A stretch of DNA of 64,000 nucleotides from Bubalus kerabau (lineage: Eukaryota > Chordata > Mammalia > Artiodactyla > Bovidae). The stretch is taken from positions 19,203,001 to 19,267,000 of the forward strand of contig NC_073641.1 of the NCBI RefSeq assembly GCF_029407905.1, read 5' to 3'. The translations under genes and the position numbers were made by a program. Shown piece after piece: positions 47,001-56,900 of this stretch (the stretch's first letter is position 1; the number at the start of each line of letters is the position of its first letter). Under the pieces are notes generated by a model that had not been told where the DNA came from, searched no databases, and saw nothing but the letters and a program-made list of their open reading frames with translations.

Positions 47001-47910
47001 AAGTATTCTTACCATAAAATAATAACAATAATACAAACTGAGTGGGAGGAAACTTTAGGAGAGGATGGATACGTTTTCAGCCTTGATGGTTTCCTGGGTA
47101 GAGCTTTTTACATGTCAATCAAACCTCAATAAAGTGTTTTTTATATGTAAGAAAAAAAAAATCCTTTGGTTGACCCAAAAAAATCAAAGAAAGGGACAGT
47201 GCACTCACATGAGTTTACAGTTGGTGGGAACTCCCAAGTTTCTGCTACTCAGACCCTGTGCTGCTTGCTTCCTTCCCTGTGCACGGGTGGAAACACGGGG
47301 ATTCCAGCAGATAGGAGTGTTTACAGTTAGTTGGGGAGGCAGTGGCCCTGCATCTTTGGAATATAGTTTCAAACAGTTGATCTGTCCTGAAACATAGATT
47401 TTTTTGTTGTTGTTAATTTATATCACTGTATTTTTTTCCTATGGTGAATACATAAGCTGGTAAATCTTGACTAAGAACCAAGAGTTGACTATACTCTAGA
47501 GGCCAGGAAAGGTAGCATTAACCTGAGGAAGGGGAAGAAGCAATGATCCCTGAAAGACAAAACTGCCCAGATCTGTGAAAGTTCTACCCGCTTCCTCATA
47601 GAGGGAAGTGGTACCTGTACACTTAGGTGCAGAATCATAGTATCTGATGCATGCTTTTTAGTTCTGGGTGTCTATGAGTAACTTCTGAATAAACGTATGT
47701 GTAGTTTATTGGTGTTAATACATATTTAAACTCTACTGATACATAGAAATAAGATGTGATTCCATTATAATCTATTTCAAAATTGTTACTAGGTCAAGAG
47801 CAGAGTACTAATATAAATGTAACCAACACAGTATGTTCATTAATAGAACATGTTACTAGATCTAGTGGTTTAGGTCCTTGCATTTCATTCTGAGGGGACA
47901 CTGGGAGTGG
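47001..47910. other. Unassigned sequence
   Basis: No gene or named repeat seen. Confidence 0.45.
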
Positions 47911-48272
47911 TGTGTTAGTTTGTTTGACTGGTATAATGAAGTATCACAGACTGGTGATACTTTTTTTCTAGTTTTGGAGGCTGGAAGTCTAGTTCATGGT
48001 TTGGTTTCCTCTGAGACCTCTCTTTTTGGCTTAGAGATGGATACCTTCTCACTGATCCTCACATGATCTTTCCTGCGTGCAGAGGTATCCCTGTGACCAA
48101 ACGTCTTCTTATAAAGACATCAGTCAGACAGGGTTAGAGCCCACTCTAATGGTTCCATTTTACCTTAACTACCTCTTCAGAGGCCCCAACTCCAAATACA
48201 ATCATGTTCTAATATATTGGGGGCTAGGGCTTCAACATATGAATTTGGGGGAATGCAATTCAGCCCACAGAA
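47911..48272 (-). mobile_element. MLT1-type LTR, antisense
   Basis: 'tgtgttagtttgtttgactg' at the left, 'gttttggaggctggaagtct' and 'ggcttcaacatatgaatttg' at the right match an MLT1 LTR on the minus strand. No internal region. Confidence 0.8.
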
Positions 48273-48535
48273 GAGAGAATATAAGGAAAGTTGTAAGAAA
48301 GATCTTTTTAAAAGTTAAAATTTGGATACAATTTGACAGTTTCAAGTGTTCCACATAAAACTTAATTTCCAGGGTTCTAGGGACTATATTTTAATGATTT
48401 CTTGATCATGTCACAAAGCTTTATGCCGGGGTCCAGCCCCAGCTGATCCAGGGTATTCGAAGGAGAGACGGCATAGGCGAGGGTCAGGAAACAACTGCTT
48501 AATTACACTTTAATTAAGGATACAAAGAGTAATAG

Positions 48536-48627
48536 AATAAGGATAGCTCAGTGAGGAAATTCAGTGGAGAAAAGCGGCTGAAATAAGGATAGCTCAGTAG
48601 GAAAATTCAGTGGAGAAAAGAGGCTGA
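48536..48627 (-). repeat. 46-bp tandem duplication within the LTR
   Basis: 48536-48581 and 48582-48627 are adjacent copies starting aataaggatagctcagt, differing at only a few positions. Confidence 0.93.
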
Positions 48628-48873
48628 GTAGCTTGGTTTACGCAGGAGACCAATAAAACTTCAAGACAAGAAGTTTGCACCACTTTCATAGGCCGCAGGC
48701 GTCCTTCCATTCTCCCGAAGGAGAGGAGACACTGAGGCCTCCCCGGTCGGATCTTAGAAGCCCAGGCATAATTAGCAAGCATGGTGGGTTCCGCGCTCCA
48801 GATGGAGACTCAGCTGGAATTTGGGAGAGAGAGTGACATGGGGAGACCAAGTTTTGGTGAACAAGGCCCGCAC

Positions 48874-48879
48874 TTTATT
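48874..48879 (-). terminator. Putative polyadenylation signal of the LTR
   Basis: AATAAA on the minus strand. It lies very close to the TATA-like box, which would make R short or place the signal in U3. Confidence 0.45.
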
Positions 48880-48891
48880 TTCCAAAGTAGT

Positions 48892-48898
48892 TTTTATA
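48892..48898 (-). promoter_or_regulatory. Putative TATA box of the LTR
   Basis: TATAAAA on the minus strand, 13 bases upstream of AATAAA. Function inferred only from position in the LTR. Confidence 0.4.
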
Positions 48899-49654
48899 CC
48901 TTAAGTTATGCATAGAGGATAATGGGGGAAGGGGTAGAGTCATGCAGCAAGCCAGGCTTTCTTCCTGCAAACTTATCATATGCAAAAGTTCAGGTGATTG
49001 ACATCATCTTCTGGCCCGGAGGCCTGTTAACATTTTAAGAAACTTATTTTTCTCTAAAGGTGATTATTCCAAAGTCAGGCACCAGCCTCCAAAAAAGCAT
49101 TGGACAAAGCTGCATTTTACATTTCTATACACCCATTATATCAATCAATACACTGCCAAGGACACAGTAGGTAAGGAGTATGGAGACTTAGCAGCAAACA
49201 TTGGCCCAACAAGTGAAAAACCCTTCACCAATACAATTTCTAATCAATCTTTTAACTACTCAAAGGAATCTGTGTTTAGGCAGTTTAGAACATCTCCTGC
49301 CTCTCACAGTTGGGAGGCTCTGAACAATCACATGTGGCCGGAAAAACCCATTCAGGCAGGCTAGAGGATTTCCAAAGGAGTTTGTAGGTTGAAACACTGT
49401 CACACCCAGGAATTATTAACTGGAGCTGTAAGCTAACTCTTTTTTTCAGAGAGAGGTAGTGGGGGACAGCCCCCTGTAAAGTCAGAGGTGTAGGTGAAAG
49501 CACAAAGCAGAAAGTAGGCAGATTCTGGTTTGGGAGGTAGATGCTCGAGAATTTCCAGGGGGACTCCTGAGGCTCGATCCCGCCTTTGCGTATGCCAAGC
49601 CTCCTTCCTCATGACCTTTGTCATGGGCGGAGTTCCTCACGCTGGCTCCCGGCA

Positions 49655-49752
49655 GTGATAGAATTCCAGTTGAGCTATTCCAGATCCTGAAAGATGATGC
49701 TGTGGAAAGTGCTGCACTCAATATTCAATATGCACTCAATATGCAATATGCC
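49655..49752 (+). mobile_element. BovB reverse-transcriptase fragment captured in the LTR
   Basis: 'gaattccagttgagctattc' to 'gatgatgctgtggaaagtgc' is BovB sense sequence, on the strand opposite to the LTR. The 11-base ggctcccggca flanks it on both sides (49644-49654 and 49753-49763). The right part has scrambled copies of tcaatatgca. Confidence 0.85.
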
Positions 49753-49763
49753 GGCTCCCGGCA

Positions 49764-50634
49764 TCTTTAGAAGTTGTTTTTTTTTTTTTTTTTCTAGAGA
49801 TGAGAGTTAACCAAAAAGATCAAAAGGAATTTAAATTTTCACTTTATCGGCATAAAAAGCCTAAAGTTTTACTCCACATGTTCAACTATGTAAGAAGCAT
49901 AACATGTTTTCAGGTCTTTAGTTTCTAATTCTGAATCTAAGTCCTCATCTTACTCATCTGACGCAAAATCCACTCCCGTTGGAGTTCCTTACCTGCTCCA
50001 CAGTGGCCTTCAGGATCCCATAGACTGTGGGCAGAGCAGAACATCAGGAAAGATTTCTGATCCTAGGTCTACACTGGCTCCCTGTGTGCTCCATGGGTAT
50101 TTGTTGTCTGGCTAGCATGTTCCTAGCCCGAGCCTCATGGTTTCTTAGAGGAAAGCAGTGGAGCAGCACCCCAGAGTGACCTGGGAGGTCTGGGCTTCTC
50201 TGGCTTTTTCTAGCATGGGTCTTAGGGTGGCCAGAGCTTTTACTATCTGGGGATAGCTGCAAAAATCTCTAGGATGTGCAGTCTCTGCTCAGCCCCTTTT
50301 CCCATGGACTGCACTCCCCTGGCAGTTGTACAATTGAGAATGTGAGGGCCGAGGAGGCAGCTGGCTGTGCAGCCTGATTTCTGCCAGTCTAGGAAAATGC
50401 AGACACAATGTAGGGATGGCTGCCCAGACCTCAGTGTATTGTATCATATTGTGTGTGTGCGGCACTGCTCCAGAACCACAGATTTAATTCCAAACTTGAC
50501 AGTTGTGCTACAGCCTATAAAATATTTACATTGATTTTCTAAATATATATATATTATTTACAGTGTATAAAACATTTATATGGAAACATTTTCTAAAGAT
50601 CCTATATTCCATATATTATTTCTGTACCACTGAA
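49764..50634. other. Unassigned sequence with a poly(T) run
   Basis: A T-run lies at about 49776-49793. No gene recognised. Confidence 0.45.
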
Positions 50635-50790
50635 TATTGGACTGGGAGTCAGGAGACCTGGGTTCCGCTTCTGGCTTTTGGCTGTGTGACTTCGGGTGAG
50701 TCAACTCATCTTCCTGATTTTCTCATGTATAAAGCAAGGGGAAGGAACTGTGAAGTATCCAAGATCCCTTTCAGCTGTAACACTTTCTGG
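50635..50790 (+). repeat. MIR-related SINE (MIR3-like)
   Basis: 'gggagtcaggagacctgggt' head and 'agatccctttcagctgtaac' end fit the MIR/MIR3 group. Confidence 0.5.
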
Positions 50791-51004
50791 TTCATTTCCT
50801 CTAGGCAGGTATAGACAGGCAGCTCTCAGCCCCTTGCAGTCCCTAGGCATTCTGCCAGAGATACCCTGGTGAGTTTTCATCACAGCACAGGAAGGAGCCC
50901 CCTGTCAAATGCAAGAAGAGCATCACAGTGTGGATGGGAGTACAGAGTCTGGTGTCTAAATTACAACAAGAAAAAGAAGTCAGGACTACAAATAGTCTTA
51001 GAGG

Positions 51005-51205
51005 CAAACAATGGTGAAGAATATAGGCCTTGGAGAAGGCATATCTAGGGGTGAGCCTGGCTTTGGGGCTCCCTATTTTGTGATCTTGGGAAAACCTCTG
51101 AACCTCAGTGTCCTTATGTGTATTCCTTTAGTTGAAAATATGAAGTAGATTTTTTACACTTGATATGGGGTATGGTAAGGGTTCAGTGAACATTATTGTC
51201 ATTGG
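51005..51205 (+). repeat. MIR SINE
   Basis: 'gaatataggccttggagaag' and 'cttgggaaaacctctgaacc' and 'cctcagtgtccttatgtg' follow the MIR order on the plus strand. Confidence 0.5.
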
Positions 51206-51954
51206 TTTATCAAAAAGGCGTCTGTCCAGAGACTAAAAATCTTTAAATATCTCCTGAAAGATACTTATCAAATCCTCCCCAAAGACATCCTTCTGGGTCC
51301 CTTCATATTTATAAATGGGTTCCTTTACCTGCTAATTTGTTGTCATACAAAATAGATCATAATTGTGGAGAAAAATGTAAGAATTTTGTAGAGTAGGGTA
51401 TTGGTTCATATCATTATGAATATAATTTTGTGATTAACCATTATATTAACTTGTTTATTTGTAAGCTCTGGGAAGATCTGAACCACACAGTGAATGAGCA
51501 TGTCTTTTAATGTTAGGGCATCTTTTCCTGGTTTTCTTGGGACAGTCTAATTTATGGTCCTTGTCCTTCAGCTGTTATTTAAAGTGCACATTTTTATGCT
51601 TAGAAGTATACTGATGTAGACAATAATTTATAAAATTACCCTATTTAAGTTAATTACTTGTTGGGTTGACAGTTATTGCTACAAAAAGCTACTTGGGGAA
51701 CATTGTTTTCACAAAGAAGTCAGATTAGACATACATCATGTCAACTTCATTTTCTGGAGGGTCTAATTCCTGTACATCTGAATGTGGCCTGCAAGAGGCT
51801 GGAAACTACCACTCGGCTATTTAGGAGTTTTCACAGGAATAGATATCTCAAGTGTGTCCAAAGTCTTAAAATCAAGCTGGAACTACAACTTGAGGAAAAG
51901 GATTATGAAAGCTCTTGATAATATTATTAAGATTTAAGTTTTTCACTTTTTCCT
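51206..51954. other. Unassigned sequence
   Basis: No gene or named repeat recognised. Confidence 0.45.
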
Positions 51955-52717
51955 CCCCTCATTCCCACCGTGCTAAGCAGTGACAACACAATGGGGAACA
52001 AGCTCAGTGTGGTCCATTCTTGCCTCCATGGTGCTCACATTTTGCAGGACACAGATGAGACAGAAGTTTCATAGAAAAAAATATTGTGACAAGGAACAAA
52101 GAAAGAGCTAAGGTAGAACATAAAGAAAGCATGTGGGAGCAATCTGCTTTTAAATTGAGTTGTTGGAGGAGGTCTCCTGAGGACATAGCATTTAAACAAA
52201 TGCAAAAGTGAGAGAGAAATGCTACAGTGTGGAGGAAAAACTGCTGTGTATGTTTGTGTAACTGAGAGATCAGTGTGGCTAGAAATCACTGAGCCATGGG
52301 GAGGGCCTGACATGAGATGAGGTGGGAAAGATGGACAGAGACCAGGTCACGCTGGGCCCAAGAGTCTATAGTAAAGAAACTGGATTCTGTTCCAGGTGAA
52401 ATAGAAAGCCATTAAGGAGTTTTAAGTGGAGGAATGACATGATCCAATTTTTGTGTAATGTTTTGTGTAGTGTTGATCAAATTTACATTGTAATTTACTT
52501 TCCTGCTGTGCGGAGAAAGGATGGAGTTAAATGATGAAAAAAAGTTGAAAGTAGAGAGATCAGTGAGAGATGATGGTGTTCTGGCCTGGGCTGGTGGTGG
52601 GGGAGACGGACAGGGTCATGACACATTTTTCAGGCTGGTTCTATAGGATTTGCTCCAAGGGTGGATACTGACAGTGCAGAAGTGGAGAATCGAGAATGAA
52701 CCCATGGTTTTGCCTTT

Positions 52718-52935
52718 GTTGTTGTTCGGTTGCTGAGTCGTGTCCGCTCTTTGCGACCCCATGGACTGCAGCACTCCAGGCTTCCCTGTGCTTCACCATC
52801 TCCCAGAGTTTGTTCAGACTCATGTCCATTGAGTCAGTGATGCCATCCAACCATCTCATCCTCTGTCATCCCTTTTGCCTCCTGCCTTCAATCTTTCCCA
52901 GCACCAGGGTTTTTCCCTAATGAGTTTGCTCTTCG
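52718..52935 (-). mobile_element. BovB 3' tail, antisense, part of a MIR/BovB chimera
   Basis: The last 215 or so bases of BovB on the minus strand. At its 5' edge (52936) it joins a MIR-like piece, not host L2 sequence. The flanks tggttttgc (52705-52713 and 53000-53008) followed by T-runs enclose both parts. Confidence 0.85.
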
Positions 52936-52999
52936 AGTTTAGAGATACAGAAATTCAAGTTGAAAGACTAAGCCAACTGGCCAAAACTGCATAGGCTGT
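52936..52999 (-). repeat. MIR-like segment fused to the BovB 5' edge
   Basis: It aligns with the MIR at 53899-53956 at about 51 of 59 positions by eye, sharing differences from the MIR core as I know it. Confidence 0.55.
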
Positions 53000-53879
53000 T
53001 GGTTTTGCTTTAGGTGCTGGGTACTTATATGGGAACATGTAAAGGCAAGTTTGGGGACCAGAAACAAAGACTTTTGTTTCAAAAATGTTAAAAAAATATT
53101 ACAATTGAGAGGTTTCTGGTATACTCAAGAACGCCACATAGGAAGTTGGATACATAAGCATGGATCTCTGAGAAGTATGGGGTATAATTATAAATTTTGT
53201 ACTCATTAGCATATCCTTAGAATTAAACATTGGGAATGATGAGACCACCTGGGGCGAGCATATTCAGAAAAGGAAGGAAGGAACGGAGGCAAGAACAGAG
53301 GGAGAATAGAACTGAGCCCTGAGTAATAGTCACATGTGAAACAGAGAAGAGACAGAGACCACAGTGGAGAAAAAGGAAAGATCCACTGAGATGCGGAAAG
53401 TCAGGAGAGAGAGAGAGATAACAAAAGCCAAGCGAGGAGAGTGCTCCAGAAAAGAGGATACCGCCACGTGAGATGAGAACAAAGTGTCTGTTGGATTTGG
53501 TCACGAGGGTGGGAATGACCAGAGACCTGACAAGAGCAGTCGAGTCACCATTTTCGGTATTTGAAAATGATGTAACGGGGCCTTAGAAGCAGACCTGGGC
53601 TGGGGGGCCTGGGGAGGCCTGGAAGAGATAGGGCAGCTGGTAACTCTGCATATCATAATTTACCTGGTGCTGGTTGAACACACACTAGAAGGTCTAGAAG
53701 TGTTCATGGATTGACTTTTAAAAAAAGAAACAAAAAATACCCTGCAGTCGGCATTCTTTTTTCACTCTGTGAGAAGCAATGTAAAGTCTGAAGGATACAG
53801 TTTCATACAAGTCCAACATGGGTTTCTCTCAAAAATAATGTATGAAATGATTTCATTCTATTATTCTCTAAACAGGATA

Positions 53880-53990
53880 CTTACAATATCATTATCCCAG
53901 TTTAGAGATTCTGAAATTCAGGTTGAGAGACTAAGCAACTGGCCAAGACCACATAGCCTCTTGTGGCAAGAGATAGGAGCTCCCTGGGTT
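53880..53990 (-). repeat. MIR SINE
   Basis: 'atcattatcccagtttagag' then 'caactggccaagaccacata' is the antisense MIR core. Confidence 0.55.
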
Positions 53991-56900
53991 GGCCCGAGTC
54001 CCAGTCCTGTGGAACTTCCCACTCCTTCCCAGGAAAGAAATCTGTCACTCAGGACCCTGAGGCCATGTCAGCGCCCAGAGCAGTGGCCAGGAGGACAGTC
54101 ACTCTCTTTGTGTTATACTTTTCCTCTCCGTGTTTCTCCCTTCCCTTGGTAAGCTGTCATTTCCTCCATTTTCTATTTTGGCCATTCTGTGTGCAGCGGC
54201 TGGAGAGCCAATGAGGTCCTGGGTCCCTTGCCCACCTCATTCTCTGGGCTTTTAATTCTGTGACTATCTTGTCATCAGAAGGCGGAAGGAACATGGCAAA
54301 GGCAAATGGATGACTTACTGGGTTGGGAGAGGGAGGGGAGTGCACATGGGCAAGGCCATTATGTGAGAGAGTCCGTGGGGTTTGTGCATGCATGATCTAA
54401 TTTTCAGCAAGACTCTTTGTTATCACATTCATGTACAGGGCCGTTGAAGACCTTTTTATTAATTCTTTTGAATAATTAGGTTCAGGTGGCCATATATATA
54501 TAGTGTAGTCACTGTTGCAAAAATATGAAGCCTGAGCAGGCACGTAACACAGCTTACACAGTTGTCTGAGCCCCACTTAGGGACCAAGGAGCACTGAGCC
54601 AGGCTGGGTGGACAGAGGTCCTCAGTGATATGGCAGTATCCCTTGGGAGTTCTCATATGCAAACCACTGGGCAAGCAGAATTTCAGAGGCTCAGAAGACA
54701 GAAATCCAGAGGGAATTTCTCAGCACTGTCCCAGATGGATCATTTAAAAATATCCTTCCCAGAGCAGGACGTTCTGCGTCTCCCTTGTCACCTGCTCTCA
54801 TGCTTCCAAGCTGCTCAGTGACCACAATAAGAAAGGGATGGCTTTATAAACATTCCTCACAATGGTACTTTTATTAAAACAAAATCCTCCTATGTTCTGA
54901 GGCATTTAAAAGCCTCATTGTAATAAATGTTTGCAGAAATAAAGCTTTCCTTTGTGTTTCTTTGCAACACAGGGAAAGCTGGCCACATTTCCACAGTAGT
55001 GTGGGATGCTAAAGAGAGAGGGCCTCTTCAGTGTGGGATGCAAATTTATGAAAACATCATGCAAATCAGCACAGTTCCAGTGTTTCTAAACAAACAAACA
55101 AACAAATGACAGGAAAGAGAATGATTACTCTGCCTTCTGGAGGGTTCCTGACTCCACTTAAAGGGTTGTCTGGGTGTGTCTGTATATGCGTATGGTGTGT
55201 GTGTGTCTCAGTGCATGTGTGCATATGTGTATGTATGTGTTTGTAAGGGTGACAGAGGAGAAGCAATGAGATCTGAATGTCCCAAGGAAATTAGCACCTC
55301 AACTCTTTTTTGCTGTGTCCTGAGACCCAAGAATGCCCTCCTTTGTCAGGAGTAATAATTATTATTGGGATGAAACAAGGTTAGATGTCTGTTAAGTTGT
55401 GCAGAAGGAAGTGTTGTAACATGGACACAAAGGCAGAATGGGAGTCAGGCCAGGAGGAGTGCCCTGCAACGCTAGCATGGGGTGCCCTGCTCAGCCATGC
55501 TTTAGAAGACCCAGCTCTGGAATTCTTCTCAGCTGTGTCTCTGCCTTGGGAGAGGAATCTGCAGATTCAATGACGATGTCTCTCTGGAGCTGGCCACTCT
55601 CTTCCAGGTCATAGTCTGGGGAACCAGAGAAATCTCAGAATTCTAACATGGAACCTGGCCCACTGGATTGTTAGGAAGGTATGCTTAGCTTGGGAGGGGA
55701 AGAGATTGTATTTCATAGTTTGCTAGCTTGACTTGTGACTTTTACCCAGCCCTATGGTGTCCTCTAGTTCTCAAGCCCTGGTAGTACCTCTACGAGGAGT
55801 GCGTCTGGCCAGAGGACATTTTGTAGTCCTGGGTCAGTCTCTCGAGTTTATGCCATCCAGACAAATTCATTTTCTCTCTGGGCTTTGGATCCCTAATTGG
55901 TCAATGACAGTCATGATGAGGTTGAACCAGATGAGCACTAACTGCCTTGAAAGATAAATATCTCTACAAATGGAAGAGCATTTAAAAAGTCTCCTGAGCC
56001 TGGTGACCCACAGGGGTTGTGATGCCAAAAAAGGGATGCATATATTGCCAGTTATATACAGGTTTAATAGTCCAGAGCAAAACTGTTGAGTGAGAGCATA
56101 CTTTAGACTGCAGATGTGAGCTACAAATATAATTTTCCATTTTCTAGTGGCTTATTTCAAAAGTAAAGAGAAACAGGTAAAATTAATTTTCTTAATATAT
56201 TATGTTTAACCCGAGATCCAAAATAGTATCATTTCCATTGGAATCAATACAAACATTATTAATGGGACATTCTGCCTTCTTTTTTTTTCCTTCAAACTAA
56301 GCCTTCAAAATCTGGTGTCTGTCTTAGTCTTGCATTGCATCTCATTTGGGACTGACCACACTTGAAGCAGTCAGTAGCCCTTGCAGCTGGCAAGTTGGAC
56401 AGTGGAGGCACAGAGCTCCCTCCCACCTTCCCTAACTGGGGCTTACCATTGTTAGGAGGCTGGAGGTGGGAGGAGGGAGAAGCCTAGCTGTCAGATGCAC
56501 TGCCTGTTTATCTTTGCAGTAATATGAATAACCGTCCCATCTTGTATGCCTACTTATGTAATTAATTAGCATTTATATAGCAGTTTATGTTTGCAGAATG
56601 CTTCATTTATATAGCTGCTAGTATATTTATCTACTTGCATGTTATACTTTCAAGTGTGCCTACCTGTGCTAATTACTGCTATAATTATTGAAGTTATTTA
56701 AGAACACAACTCACAGTTACCTTTGAGAACCCCAGCAACCATTTTAATAACAACCATAAATTCCATCTTCCATCTTCAAGTTCTGTCGATTTTACAAAGA
56801 AATTGCATACCTACAACCAATATTCTCCAAGTTCTTGGCTGGCCTCAAAATGAAAAATGCATTTAAAAGCAATCTAGTAATTGTCTTTTTCCCTTTGTCA

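Larger units (their letters stand above)
48424..49763 (-). mobile_element. Class II (ERVK-like) endogenous retrovirus solo LTR, about 1.34 kb
   Basis: The ends are the inverted repeat TGCCGGG ... CCCGGCA and the 6-base flanks gcttta and tcttta agree at five of six positions, the duplication length typical of class II retroviruses. On the minus strand there is a TATA-like box (48898-48892), AATAAA (48879-48874) and about 450 bases of R/U5. No primer-binding site or gag/pol/env follows, so it is a solo LTR left by recombination. A 46-base tandem duplication lies at 48536-48627 and a BovB-derived fragment at 49655-49752. A BTLTR1-like family is my guess. Confidence 0.85.
51955..53565 (-). repeat. 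Long L2 LINE remnant, antisense, interrupted by a BovB chimera
   Basis: Successive antisense L2 segments in the right order: 'gcctccatggtgctcacatt' (52021), 'gaaagccattaaggagtttt' (52410), 'ttggatacataagcatgg' (53146), the block after 'actgagccctgagtaatagt' (53309), and 'ttggatttggtcacgaggg' near the right end (53490-53510). The catalytic region of the reverse transcriptase is antisense at about 53200. Fully decayed. Confidence 0.7.

Noticed and set aside
48424..49763. Full ERV provirus
   Set aside because: Unique DNA adjoins both LTR ends; no primer-binding site or viral gene is present.
54157..54393. 78-codon minus-strand frame in the repeat-poor block
   Set aside because: No recognisable domain, and no conserved splice context visible.
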